A program made the translations under genes and the position numbers. DNA of 64,000 nt from Haloplanus sp. HW8-1 (GTDB lineage Archaea; Halobacteriota; Halobacteria; Halobacteriales; Haloferacaceae), in contig NZ_CP098518.1 of the NCBI RefSeq assembly GCF_023703795.1, positions 992,001 through 1,056,000 of the forward strand, given 5' to 3'. Positions 48,360 through 56,211 of this stretch are shown here, one piece after another (positions within the stretch are counted from its first letter, which is position 1; every line of letters begins with the position of its first letter). The notes beneath the pieces were generated by a model. That model was not told where the DNA came from. It saw only the letters and a program-made list of their open reading frames with translations, and did not search any database.

Positions 48360-48404
48360 GTCCGCCCCGAAACACACTCAAGGCCCGCGTGAAAGGCATA
48401 CGGT

Positions 48405-48710
48405 ATGGGTCTTGGAAGTACGGCGAAGAAACTCCAGCAGGTCGCCGACATGGCCGAGGACGTGTACGCCCGTCTGAACCAGCTCAAAGAGCAGGTAACC
48501 GAGACGCGGGAGACGGTCGACGAGACGAAAGATCGGGTCGACGATCTGGATCGCGAACTGGCAGAACAGCGCGCCATCCTCGACGCCCTCGCCGAGCGCG
48601 AAGGGATCGACGTCGAGGCGCTCACCGCCGAAATCCACGTCGTCGACGCCGAGACGGTCGCCGGCGACGACGCGGCGTCCGCCGGGGACGAGGACGCGAC
48701 CGGCGCCTGA
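48405..48710 (+). CDS. DUF5798 family coiled-coil protein
   Basis: A 101-residue haloarchaeal protein MGLGSTAKKLQQVADMAEDV with a long amphipathic helix (LNQLKEQVTETRETVDETKD onward) forming a heptad coiled coil and an acidic disordered tail. Function unknown. Confidence 0.78.
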   Translation: MGLGSTAKKLQQVADMAEDVYARLNQLKEQVTETRETVDETKDRVDDLDRELAEQRAILDALAEREGIDVEALTAEIHVVDAETVAGDDAASAGDEDATGA

Positions 48711-48722
48711 TCGGCTCACCCC

Positions 48723-49142
48723 TCAGCGACGGCGCTCGTGTTCGACCTTCAGACACCGATCCTGCACGACGAGCAGACCGGCATCGCGGGCACGGGCGGC
48801 CGCTTCGTCGTCGCGGATGCCCAGTTGGAGCCAGAGCCCCTCGACGTCACCGCGGGTGGCTGCGCGCTCGACGACGGCGTCGACGATCCCGGGGACCTCC
48901 TCGCTCGGCCGGAACACGTCGATCAGATCGACCCGTTCGGTCACCTCGTCGAGACGGTCGGCAGCCTGCCGGCCCAGAATATCCTCTCGGTTCGGGTTGA
49001 TCGGGACGACGTCGTATCCCCGTACCTGGAGGTACGCCGGCACGTCGTGGGCGGCCTTTCCCGGCGTGCCCGAACAGCCGATCACAGCGATGGTGTCGGC
49101 GTCGAGCAGCGTCTCGATATCGGCGTCGCTGGTGTTCGCCAT
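48723..49142 (-). CDS. CoA-binding domain protein
   Basis: A 139-residue Rossmann-fold protein. IAVIGCSGTPGKAAHDVPAY with GYDVVPINPNREDILGRQA is the CoA_binding signature found in succinyl-CoA-synthetase-like and YccU-type proteins. The C-terminal CLKVEHERRR is standard. Convergent with the DUF5798 gene. Confidence 0.87.
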   Translation of the reverse strand: MANTSDADIETLLDADTIAVIGCSGTPGKAAHDVPAYLQVRGYDVVPINPNREDILGRQAADRLDEVTERVDLIDVFRPSEEVPGIVDAVVERAATRGDVEGLWLQLGIRDDEAAARARDAGLLVVQDRCLKVEHERRR

Positions 49143-49180
49143 CGTCCGTGGTGAGGGTCCACTACCCCAAGAATCGTCCG

Positions 49181-49792
49181 CTAGCGTCCGGGTAAGGTCG
49201 CCGTCGGCTCGCCGTCCTCCGTGGTCTCGATCACGCCGTCGAACAACTGTTTGAGCGTGTTCATCGTCTTGTCGTCGTGCGCCGAGGAGTCGATGGCGTA
49301 GAGACCGAGGCCGTCGACGCTCTGTACCCGTCCCGTGAAGACGTGGAGGAAACGAAACACCGTCTGGAGATCCGAGTACATCAGGAGCGTCGACAGCGAA
49401 TCCAGAAACACCCGGTTCCGTTCCACGCCCTGCGTCTCGTAGAACTCCTGGAGCAGTTCGGAGAATTTGATCCCGACGCCGGTCATGTCGACCGGTGACG
49501 AGGTGTACCGAACCTGTGCGTCGTCCCGAGCCTCGCTGACGCCCTGCTGTCGGGTCACACAGTCGACGACGGCGACGGGACGGTCGGTGTAGTCGGTGCG
49601 ATCGCCGATCTCCTCGAACACGCGCTTGGCGCCGTCCGTGTTGCTGACCACGATGGCCCCGTCGCCGTTTCGGATGCCGGTCGCGAGCGCGTCGAACGCG
49701 AGTCCCTTCTTCCCGGTGAGCGCGGGACCGGAGAGGAGCAAGTTGGTCCCCTGCTCGACCTCGACATCGAGCGGCGGACCGAGATCATACAT
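49181..49792 (-). CDS. RecA-like ATPase family protein with degenerate P-loop (DUF7504-like)
   Basis: A 203-residue protein starting at 49792 (MYDLGPPLDVEVEQGTNLLL). The Walker A position reads SGPALTGKKGLAFDALATG, with Lys in place of the usual Ser/Thr after GK, so ATP binding may be weak or lost. FLDSLSTLLMYSDLQTVFRF is Walker-B-like. This RAD55/KaiC-related family is common near haloarchaeal signalling genes. It is the last core gene before the tRNA-Arg. Confidence 0.75.
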   Translation of the reverse strand: MYDLGPPLDVEVEQGTNLLLSGPALTGKKGLAFDALATGIRNGDGAIVVSNTDGAKRVFEEIGDRTDYTDRPVAVVDCVTRQQGVSEARDDAQVRYTSSPVDMTGVGIKFSELLQEFYETQGVERNRVFLDSLSTLLMYSDLQTVFRFLHVFTGRVQSVDGLGLYAIDSSAHDDKTMNTLKQLFDGVIETTEDGEPTATLPGR

Positions 49793-50050
49793 CTCGGACC
49801 CTCGCAGGGGACGATAGATGGGAGTCTCTCTTACTCTGCGGACGACACGACTCACCGGAGATCATGAGGTAGTATGAACATATAGTGAGCCGGTAATATT
49901 CTTTTTGATTGCGTAGAATCAAGGGATGTGACGCTGATACTGAAGAATCCTGCCGCTGTTGCGTGTCACTCTTCCGATAATGCTTGCTACCCTGACGTGC
50001 CGCTTCGAATCGCGTCATTTAACATCCGGCGCCGATTGCTACTCTGACGA

Positions 50051-50125
50051 GGGCGCTTAGCTCAGCCTGGACAGAGTGTCTGGCTTCGGACCAGATTGTC
50101 GCGGGTTCAAATCCTGCAGCGCCCA
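50051..50125 (+). tRNA. tRNA-Arg (anticodon TCG), integration target
   Basis: A 75-nt cloverleaf: acceptor GGGCGCT pairs with AGCGCCC plus discriminator A; anticodon stem TCTGG/CCAGA around the loop CTTCGGA gives anticodon TCG; T arm GCGGG-TTCAAAT-CCTGC. CCA not encoded. The last 13 bases plus one more recur at 60555-60568, so the gene is intact and forms the left boundary of an integrated element. Confidence 0.95.
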
Positions 50126-50126
50126 T
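50113..50126 (+). repeat. Left att repeat
   Basis: CCTGCAGCGCCCAT at the 3' end of tRNA-Arg, identical to 60555-60568. Confidence 0.8.
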
Positions 50127-50677
50127 TCGTTTTCCGAACGATCCAAATCCGACAGACGGCGGTGGGTCACTTATAAAATGACCCCCGGCACGCGGGTTTG
50201 ATTTCGTTCGGTTATCGAACGATTCTGAAACGCGGCGGTGCTGTCCTGCGGTTCGCTACATCTAAACGGGGCGAAGAAGGGCATAATCATTGGGCCGTTG
50301 AACCGAACAGTGGCTGTTGGTGCGGGATCTTGTTCGGGCGTCGTAGAACAACCAAAATAAGATCGAGGTGGAGAACGCGAATCTTTCACCCACGTTCTCA
50401 CAGTGTCTCGAAATAGGCTGGTATAAGTGGTGGCCAACGAAGCAACCCCCGCTGGTCGGGTCTATCGGCAGGCGTCTTCCGCCAGCTACCACGCGCACAA
50501 AGGTGCCGCTCCGGTAGTTACAGACGGTCAATTAGGAGACGAGTGATCATACCACGCTACTATATTCGGTGTGTCGCGGGCTCTGTTGAGGCGAATACGG
50601 CCCCGTCAAGTCGAGAGCCCATCTGTTCTGACACCAATCGAGCTTTGGCGTTGACTTGCACCACCGTCGCCGAATCC
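50126..50677. other. Gene-free stretch after tRNA-Arg with tandem diverged repeats
   Basis: No credible gene in 552 bases. Two diverged copies of a repeat with TTCGTT...CGAACGAT followed by a GGCGGTG block lie at about 50127-50170 and 50204-50245. The second, extended to 50304, aligns base for base in length with 60646-60750 after the distal att copy (both end in TAATCATT-GG-CGTTGA). These may be integrase arm sites or traces of repeated insertion. A GGGCTCTGTTGA string at 50578-50589 also occurs at 51063-51074. Confidence 0.55.
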
Positions 50678-51022
50678 TCAAACGCTGTCTCGAACCTTGT
50701 CCATCTTGCACTGAACGCAGAGATCGTCGAAGACACAACCAACACTATCGTACGGACAGACGTGCTCTTCAGTCTCGACCGAAAGTCGACGTTTTTGTTG
50801 TCGCCACTCTATCTCCCAGTCGTCGATCGACATCTCTGCCGAGGTAAACACGATATCACCCTCGCGGTTCTCGATCTTCGCGACGACTCCCGACTCGAGT
50901 TCGTCCTTCACGATCGCGATCGCTTCCTCGTACGACGAGCAGTCACGCCGCTCACGGCTATCATCTAACAGAACGACAGTGATCGACCTATCTGTCGTCT
51001 CGGTTGGGCCGAGTCCGGACAT
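50678..51022 (-). CDS. Small conserved protein with C-terminal cysteine cluster
   Basis: A 114-residue protein starting at 51022 (MSGLGPTETTDRSITVVLLD); longer upstream frame rejected because it runs through repeat sequence. The body (SSYEEAIAIVKDELESGVVA, then IVFTSAEMSIDDWEIEWRQQ) is alpha/beta, and the C-terminus has four cysteines (VCPYDSVGCVFDDLCVQCKM) able to hold zinc. Similar tails occur in haloarchaeal hypotheticals. Function unknown. It lies outside the ArsR-motif units. Confidence 0.6.
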   Translation of the reverse strand: MSGLGPTETTDRSITVVLLDDSRERRDCSSYEEAIAIVKDELESGVVAKIENREGDIVFTSAEMSIDDWEIEWRQQKRRLSVETEEHVCPYDSVGCVFDDLCVQCKMDKVRDSV

Positions 51023-51239
51023 CACTACAAGAGATCGCGAAGGAAGTGAATATAAATTCGATGGGCTCTGTTGAACCTTCAGTTGGTGATACGTTTCAGA
51101 AGTCGTGCTGAATACAGAGCGCGAGTCGGTCAGCGCCATCAGCACCGTTTCACGATCAAACCATACTCGTCTCAGCGGCGGGTACGCGAATCCCCGCAGT
51201 ATTTGAATATCGCGGGAGACGACACGCTTGGTGCCCTCC

Positions 51240-51527
51240 ATGATCGATGAGATCGTGTTCGGCGAGCCCTCCAGAGGGGTTGGGCTGGTTTTCCTCTGTG
51301 GTGCACTTCTGCTGGCCGGGCAACAGGCGTACTACGTCATTGTAGAAGGGGCGACGCCGTTCTATGCTAGCCTGTTTCTGATCGCTGGGATGGCCCTCTC
51401 AGGCATTGCCGAGTCCTTGCCGAAATCTCGCCGACGGGCTGCTGGTGCCCTGCGACTTACGGCGATCGCTGTACTGGTGAGTCTTCTCGTAATCGGCTTC
51501 GTCACGCCCGAACTCCTCTCAGCGTAA
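51240..51527 (+). CDS. Small three-helix membrane protein
   Basis: A 95-residue protein from the ATG at 51240 (MIDEIVFGEPSRGVGLVFLC); an in-frame TTG 12 bases earlier is less likely. Three hydrophobic segments: VGLVFLCGALLLAGQQAYYV, FYASLFLIAGMALSGIAESL and LRLTAIAVLVSLLVIGFVT. No family recognised. It is divergent from the Cys-cluster gene. Confidence 0.6.
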   Translation: MIDEIVFGEPSRGVGLVFLCGALLLAGQQAYYVIVEGATPFYASLFLIAGMALSGIAESLPKSRRRAAGALRLTAIAVLVSLLVIGFVTPELLSA

Positions 51528-51592
51528 TCGAGCCGGTCGGATTGAGTTCACCGCTCTTGCTACGAGTTCATTCCCACGGAGACTCTTTTGGA

Positions 51593-51646
51593 GTGACCGA
51601 AAAGACAAGAGGTGAAGTTGCTACACGCAACCTCTGTATCGGTCAC
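51593..51646. terminator. Stem-loop after the small membrane gene
   Basis: Outer arms GTGACCGA (51593-51600) and TCGGTCAC (51639-51646), inner arms GTTGC and GCAAC around TACAC. It lies 65 bases after the stop at 51527 and may terminate that transcript, or it may be part of the adjacent repeat. No T-run follows. Confidence 0.4.
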
Positions 51647-51712
51647 GCTCTTACTGACAGCTATCGGGCAGTTTGTTGATTCCGTGCTGAATAGAGAGTG
51701 CATATCTATCAG
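51621..51712 (+). repeat. Dispersed ~85 bp repeat, copy A
   Basis: Shares with 59189-59274 an almost unbroken block from CTCTGTATCGGTCACGCTC through GACAGCTATCGGGCAGTTTG to TGAATAGAGAG. Diverged relatives are at 59633-59718 and 63370-63455. Confidence 0.75.
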
Positions 51713-51926
51713 TAGGATACAGTACTTAAATTAATACGAACCCACAAATGTTGAAGTAAGCATCTCGTATATAAAGAGAACACACCCGTTATTGACTGAA
51801 TGATTAGCTAGGGGCCCAATTCACTTCTTTAGCTCAGAATTTTCGTTTTCATGTTCCCGTATCTTGATCGTTTTGTAGACCAACGGATAGGAGATGTCGC
51901 TGCCAGTCTGAGAGTTAACGCTTTAG

Positions 51927-51937
51927 TATATTCGCAT
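51927..51937 (+). promoter_or_regulatory. Candidate ArsR operator before the glutaredoxin-like gene
   Basis: TATATTCGCAT, 21 bases before the start codon at 51958. The same string precedes three other units of the island. It overlaps the region where a TATA box would lie, consistent with repression. Confidence 0.65.
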
Positions 51938-51957
51938 CTTCTCATCTATCGCAATCC

Positions 51958-52218
51958 ATGCTGGAACTCTATCAGTCCGAAGGCTGTCCACACTGCGCGA
52001 AGGTTAGAGCGAAACTGTCGGAGCTCGGTGTCTCGTACGTCGCCCACAATCCCCGTCTCCCCGGCGACGAGGGCGGTGACGTGGCCAACGACGTCACTTA
52101 CGATGAACTCACGGCAGGCGGCGAAGACCAGATCCCGTATCTTGTCGATACCGAGCGCGGCGTGACCATGTACGAGAGTGGCGACATCGTCGAATATCTC
52201 GAAGAACACTACGAATAA
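51958..52218 (+). CDS. Glutaredoxin / glutathione-S-transferase N-terminal-like thiol protein
   Basis: An 86-residue thioredoxin-fold protein MLELYQSEGCPHCAKVRAKL. The redox motif CPHC is at residues 10-13 and the cis-proline region is DQIPYLVD; YESGDIVEYLEEHY is the terminal helix. It would handle thiol-disulfide or persulfide exchange in the cytoplasm. It starts the first unit of the ArsR regulon and is followed after 32 bases by an unknown gene. Confidence 0.85.
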   Translation: MLELYQSEGCPHCAKVRAKLSELGVSYVAHNPRLPGDEGGDVANDVTYDELTAGGEDQIPYLVDTERGVTMYESGDIVEYLEEHYE

Positions 52219-52250
52219 CGGCTAATGTCGAAACATAGACCAGTACGTAC

Positions 52251-52940
52251 ATGATCGAAGGAGAACAGGAGGACCAGTCGGCTGTGTTCGAGGATATCCT
52301 AGAAACAACCGACGACGAGATCAAGGAATTGGCGACGTCCGGTGGTATCACGGCAGACACGCGAGGGGACCTGTCGGTCGATACGCTGTTACGCATCGCG
52401 CGGTGGCGGTCCGTCCAGAGCGCTGTCCTCTACAGTAACTGGGCCGACCAGCACCACGTTACGGGGCTGGACGCTGATGTCGCACTCGCCGCGGCGTGGA
52501 AGGCGGGCCGATCCGTCGATCAGTACGAGGCTGCGACCGATCACCTCAGAAGCCGCGGTGTCGATCCCGAACCCGCCGAATACGAGCTTCACGGCGAAAC
52601 GTTACAGTTCATGGCCGACCTGACCGACCCGGTCGCCCGGCTCACCGCAGGGTTCGTCGTCGCTCCCAAACTTCGCGTCGTCAAGGACAAGCAGGCGACA
52701 CTGGTCGCCACCGGTAACGCCGATCCACAAACAGCCAGCCTCTACCGAGATACCATCGTCCCACCCGAGGAAGACGCCATCGAACGTGGGAGACAGCTGC
52801 TTTCCCGGTATTTCGAAGCCGACGCCTCTGCCGTGACGACCGTCAAGGAGACCGCCGATGCGTTCCTCAATATCGCGTGGAAAGCCCAAGAACAGGCGAT
52901 GGACGAGACCGGCGAGGTCGATCCGAAAACGATCTGTTAG
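52251..52940 (+). CDS. Unknown all-helical protein of the sulfur/SAM island
   Basis: A 229-residue protein MIEGEQEDQSAVFEDILETT. It is predicted almost entirely helical, with ARWRSVQSAVLYSNWADQHH, AAWKAGRSVDQYEAATDHLR and EEDAIERGRQLLSRYFEAD. The E/H spacing loosely recalls ferritin-like or TenA-like four-helix bundles but I cannot identify metal ligands with confidence. Only one cysteine, the final residue. It is in the same unit as the glutaredoxin-like gene, and its stop overlaps the stop of arsR by four bases. Confidence 0.7.
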   Translation: MIEGEQEDQSAVFEDILETTDDEIKELATSGGITADTRGDLSVDTLLRIARWRSVQSAVLYSNWADQHHVTGLDADVALAAAWKAGRSVDQYEAATDHLRSRGVDPEPAEYELHGETLQFMADLTDPVARLTAGFVVAPKLRVVKDKQATLVATGNADPQTASLYRDTIVPPEEDAIERGRQLLSRYFEADASAVTTVKETADAFLNIAWKAQEQAMDETGEVDPKTIC

Positions 52941-53266
52941 CCGTTCTGTTCTGAGACGGCCGCGTCGTCGGCCATCTGGTCAAGCAACACGTCACGCATC
53001 GTGTTCATGCCCTCGATGATCCGCTCGTCGGCAATCGAGTAGTAATTATTGAGTCCTGCACCCCGCTTGGTTACGACGCCCTGATCGCGCATCTTCCGCA
53101 GGTGTTGGGAAACCGTTGGTTGGGAAACACCGGTCTCATCGCTGATCTCGCCCACACTGTATTCGCCGTCTTTCAGAAGATGGAGGATCCGCAGGCGCTT
53201 CGGATTCGAGAACATCTTACAGAACTCGGCGTGGCGCTCGTATAGGGCGTCGTCTGGATCGGTCAT
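52937..53266 (-). CDS. ArsR-family transcriptional regulator of the island
   Basis: A 109-residue winged-helix repressor starting at 53266 (MTDPDDALYERHAEFCKMFS). The HTH is KDGEYSVGEISDETGVSQPT, then VSQHLRKMRDQGVV, with wing GAGLNNYYSIAD. The only cysteine is Cys16 in FCKMFSNPKRLRIL, so the classical ArsR CxC metal site is missing; a single-Cys or dimer-bridged thiol sensor is possible. The inverted repeat 53273-53292 lies 6 bases upstream of its start, suggesting autoregulation. Confidence 0.88.
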   Translation of the reverse strand: MTDPDDALYERHAEFCKMFSNPKRLRILHLLKDGEYSVGEISDETGVSQPTVSQHLRKMRDQGVVTKRGAGLNNYYSIADERIIEGMNTMRDVLLDQMADDAAVSEQNG

Positions 53267-53272
53267 AGCTCT

Positions 53273-53292
53273 ATATTCGACCCCACGAATAT
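53273..53292. promoter_or_regulatory. Inverted-repeat operator before arsR
   Basis: ATATTCG (53273-53279), six-base spacer, CGAATAT (53286-53292), a perfect dyad sharing the ATATTCG core of the other island motifs. A second dyad CCCCACG/CGTGGGG (53281-53287 and 53310-53316) overlaps it. Confidence 0.7.
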
Positions 53293-53331
53293 GTGCGTTC
53301 GCTTCTGCCCGTGGGGAATCCACACCCTTAT

Positions 53332-53357
53332 TATATTCGCATATTCAAATATATTCT
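53332..53357 (+). promoter_or_regulatory. Candidate ArsR operator before the cysteine desulfurase unit
   Basis: TATATTCGCATATTC followed by AAATATATTC, giving three overlapping ATATTC cores. It is about 60-85 bases before the start at 53418 and between the divergent arsR and desulfurase genes. Confidence 0.65.
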
Positions 53358-53417
53358 GTACAGGGACGACACCGTTCAGCGTCCCGTAGGAACTCCCCCT
53401 ACACCCCGTTCACAAAT

Positions 53418-54536
53418 ATGATCTACATGGACCACGCCGCGACGACGTATCCCCACGAGGACGTTATCGAGGCGATGCAACCGTATCTGGAGACGCACAC
53501 GTTCAACCCGTCGGCGAGCTACGTGAGCGAGGAGGCCGCTGCCGTTGCCAACGCGCGCGAATCCGTTGCCGACCTTCTGGGAGCCGACCCGGGCCACATC
53601 GTATTCACCGGCGGCGGTAGCGAAGCGGACAATCTCGCGATCAAAGGTGTCGTCGACACGGTGGATGGGGACCACGTCGTCACGACGACAATCGAACACT
53701 CGGCGGTCATCGAGACCGCTGACTGGCTCGAGAATCACGGTGTCAGCGTCACGAGAGTGTCACCAGGACCAGACGGCCGTGTCGACCCTGATGACATCGA
53801 GGACGCCATCCGGCTGGACACGGTGATTGTGTCCGTCATGCACGCCAACAACGAGACCGGAGTCATTCAGCCACTCGAAGCCATCGGCCAAATAACGGAC
53901 GAGTACGATGTGTACTTCCATTCAGATACCGTCCAATCGGCCGGGAAGATTCCGGTCGACGTTGACGACCTCGGGCTGGACCTGGCAAGTCTGAGCGCTC
54001 ACAAGTTCTATGGGCCGAACGGCGTCGGCGCGCTATACGTTCGCGACGGCGTCGATATCGAATCCCTCATTCACGGTGGGGGCCAGGAACACGGTCTCCG
54101 AAGCGGCACCGAGAATGTCGCCGGACTCGTCGGGATGGGGAAAGCCGCTGACCTTGCGAGAGCCGATATGGACGAGCGTCACAGCCGACTGTCGCGACTG
54201 CGTGACGAATTCGTCGCCACCGTTCGGGAGACGACGGATGCTGAGATGATTGGCCATCCTGAGCATCGACTCCCAGGTTACGCGATGCTTTGCTTCCCGG
54301 GACAATCCGGGGCGCAACTAATCGATGCCCTTGCGGACCACGACATCGCCGTCTCCGGTGGCTCGGCCTGTCACTCGGGCGGCCCGTCACCATCACGGGT
54401 CCTCATCGAGATGGGCGTCGACCCGGACTTGGCGATGGGTGCCGTCCGCTTCTCGATGGGCCGAGAGACGACCGACGAAGACGTTGCGTACGTCACCGAA
54501 AAGCTACAAGAAGTGCTTCACGAAGTCCCGGCATGA
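53418..54536 (+). CDS. Cysteine desulfurase (NifS/IscS-like)
   Basis: A 372-residue PLP enzyme that takes sulfur from cysteine and holds it as a persulfide. MIYMDHAATTYPHEDVIEAM is the family N-terminus, HANNETGVIQPLEAIG and HSDTVQSAGKIPVDV are conserved, the PLP lysine is Lys196 in SLSAHKFYGPNGVG, and the catalytic cysteine is Cys318 in SGGSACHSGGPSPS. No scaffold (IscU) gene is adjacent; instead a methyltransferase overlaps its stop by four bases. This points to a dedicated, not housekeeping, sulfur donor. Confidence 0.93.
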   Translation: MIYMDHAATTYPHEDVIEAMQPYLETHTFNPSASYVSEEAAAVANARESVADLLGADPGHIVFTGGGSEADNLAIKGVVDTVDGDHVVTTTIEHSAVIETADWLENHGVSVTRVSPGPDGRVDPDDIEDAIRLDTVIVSVMHANNETGVIQPLEAIGQITDEYDVYFHSDTVQSAGKIPVDVDDLGLDLASLSAHKFYGPNGVGALYVRDGVDIESLIHGGGQEHGLRSGTENVAGLVGMGKAADLARADMDERHSRLSRLRDEFVATVRETTDAEMIGHPEHRLPGYAMLCFPGQSGAQLIDALADHDIAVSGGSACHSGGPSPSRVLIEMGVDPDLAMGAVRFSMGRETTDEDVAYVTEKLQEVLHEVPA

Positions 54537-55147
54537 GCGACGTCGAGAGCTTCGTGCGGTTCTGTGAGAGCGAGTTCGGCTCGGCGGTGATGGACCGTGA
54601 GGCCGCATACATCGAGCAATATGTAGCTCCCGATGATCAGATCCTCGACGTCGGCTGTGGCATCGGCTCGCTCGAAGAGCGATTCACCGACTACGATATC
54701 GTCGGCATCGACATATCAGAGGCGATGGTACGGACGGCACGGCAGCGTACTCCTGCGCCGTTTCTGGTCGGCGATGCGCGAACACTTCCGGTACGAACTG
54801 ATGCAGTGGACGCCGTCGTCTTCGTGGCGACGCTGGAGTTCATTTCGGAGGTCGATGTTGTTCTCCAGGAAGCAACTCGTGTGCTCCGACCGGGCGGCAG
54901 AATCGTCGCGCTGATACTAAATACGCGGTCCGAGTACGTCCAGTCCAATCTCCAGCGAGACGGATCGTACTTCCAGCAGATGGTTCATCGCGACTCCGAG
55001 GCGCTGGCCGACAGAGTGCTGGCCACCGTCGACGGAACACAGGAGTACTTCCTGGGCATCGCCGACGAAACCGTCGTCGAGAGCAGCGATCCAACCACCG
55101 CTGCGATTACTGCGATTGTGGGGTCTTCTATCGGAGATTCAAAATGA
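54533..55147 (+). CDS. SAM-dependent methyltransferase (class I)
   Basis: A 204-residue methyltransferase from 54533 (MSDVESFVRFCESEFGSAVM). Motif I is ILDVGCGIGSLEERF, followed by YDIVGIDISEAMVRTARQRT, GDARTLPVRTDAVDAVVFVA and LRPGGRIVALILN. The acceptor is unknown. Its two N-terminal-half cysteines do not match the three-Cys pattern of ArsM arsenite methyltransferases. Coupled to cysteine desulfurase (ATGA overlap), it might methylate a thiol, sulfide or metalloid. Confidence 0.85.
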   Translation: MSDVESFVRFCESEFGSAVMDREAAYIEQYVAPDDQILDVGCGIGSLEERFTDYDIVGIDISEAMVRTARQRTPAPFLVGDARTLPVRTDAVDAVVFVATLEFISEVDVVLQEATRVLRPGGRIVALILNTRSEYVQSNLQRDGSYFQQMVHRDSEALADRVLATVDGTQEYFLGIADETVVESSDPTTAAITAIVGSSIGDSK

Positions 55148-55177
55148 CCTTTGCGACAGCATTCCACGGAGAACCTG

Positions 55178-55996
55178 ATGGCTGATTCTGACGAGCGATC
55201 TGACTCGCCGCTTTTCGAGGCGAAGCGGTACGATGAACCATCGGTCTTTACCCCGGAATCCCTGATCCGAGAAGCGCGTCGCCAGAAAGACCTCCCTGAG
55301 CGATCCGTCCCCGACATCTGTGTCCTCGATCCCGATGGGGACATCGTCCGACACTTGGTATCGACTGGCCGTGCCGAAGCGGACACGACGTGGCCCGGCT
55401 ATCACACGGAACTCTACAGGTTCGAGCTGAACGGCGAGGAGGTCGGAATAATCGGTTGTGCGGTCGGCGCGTCGTTCGCGGTCCTGGTCGCCGAACAGCT
55501 GTTCGCCGCCGGCTGTCAGTTTCTCGTGAGCGTGACTTCCTCCGGCCAAATCGTCCCGAAGGACAACCCACCGTATTTCGTGCTCATCGAAAGAGCACTA
55601 CGCGACGAGGGGACTAGTCACCACTACCACTCCCCAGCCCGGTATGCAACCCTGGACGCCGATCTCCGTGATCGGGTCGCATCAGCCTGTCAGTCCGCCA
55701 CCCGCCCAGTCTACACAGGCGCGACCTGGACGACGGACGCGCCGTTTCGAGAGACGGAAACGGCCATCGAGCGAGCTCGCTCGGTGGACATTCTCGCGGT
55801 CGAGATGGAAGCTGCCGCGCTCTATACGTTCGCCGATGAACGGAACCAGCCCGTCGTGTGTTTTGCCTACGTGACTAACGAGATGGGACAGGGAGATGGC
55901 GACTTCGAGAAAGGCGATGCGAACGGGAGTACTGCAGCCTTAGAGATTATTGAGTCCACCATTAGAGGCTGGAGATCCTCGGACACGAGTGAATGA
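55178..55996 (+). CDS. Nucleoside phosphorylase family protein
   Basis: A 272-residue PNP/UDP-phosphorylase-fold protein from the ATG at 55178 (MADSDERSDSPLFEAKRYDE); an upstream in-frame TTG is less likely. GIIGCAVGASFAVLVAEQLF and LVSVTSSGQIVP form the phosphate/base site, and VEMEAAALYTFADERN (about residues 207-222) is the ribose-binding Glu-Met-Glu motif. In this context adenosine or methylthioadenosine released from SAM is a plausible substrate. It is 31 bases after the methyltransferase. Confidence 0.83.
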   Translation: MADSDERSDSPLFEAKRYDEPSVFTPESLIREARRQKDLPERSVPDICVLDPDGDIVRHLVSTGRAEADTTWPGYHTELYRFELNGEEVGIIGCAVGASFAVLVAEQLFAAGCQFLVSVTSSGQIVPKDNPPYFVLIERALRDEGTSHHYHSPARYATLDADLRDRVASACQSATRPVYTGATWTTDAPFRETETAIERARSVDILAVEMEAAALYTFADERNQPVVCFAYVTNEMGQGDGDFEKGDANGSTAALEIIESTIRGWRSSDTSE

Positions 55997-56031
55997 TAGA
56001 GCGCACATCACAGGGTGCGGACTAATTTTAT

Positions 56032-56044
56032 CATATTCGCATAT
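56032..56044 (+). promoter_or_regulatory. Candidate ArsR operator before the methionine adenosyltransferase unit
   Basis: CATATTCGCATAT followed by TATAAT. It is about 168 bases before the start at 56212, so the transcript would have a long leader (about 130-150 bases) unlike most haloarchaeal genes. Confidence 0.6.
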
Positions 56045-56211
56045 TATAATCACTACGCAGCATTGATTCAGCCAGAAGTCGCGTTCCAACGGGAGCTCTG
56101 AATTGTGAGCTATGGTCATCAGGGTCGAATCGATTCCCTACAGAGCGATCGAACATCGTCTCAACCTCGACCCTTCACAAGCCGCGGGAGCCAAACGTAG
56201 TCACGCTACCA

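Larger units (their letters stand above)
51528..51957. other. Gene-free, AT-rich stretch with stem-loop, dispersed repeat and operator
   Basis: Contains a two-step stem-loop (51593-51646), repeat copy A (51621-51712) and, at its right end, the ArsR-regulon motif (51927-51937). Several AT-rich blocks at 51720-51850 show no reading frame of note. Confidence 0.6.

Noticed and set aside
50171-50531. Two overlapping minus-strand frames after tRNA-Arg
   Set aside because: They cover the diverged att-flanking repeats, lack start context and resemble no protein family.
54533-55147. ArsM arsenite methyltransferase
   Set aside because: Too short and without the conserved three-cysteine arrangement of ArsM, despite the nearby ArsR-family gene.
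56045-56211. SAM riboswitch in the SAM synthetase leader
   Set aside because: I could not form a conserved SAM-I, SAM-II or SAM-III type fold by eye, and such riboswitches are not known to me from haloarchaea.
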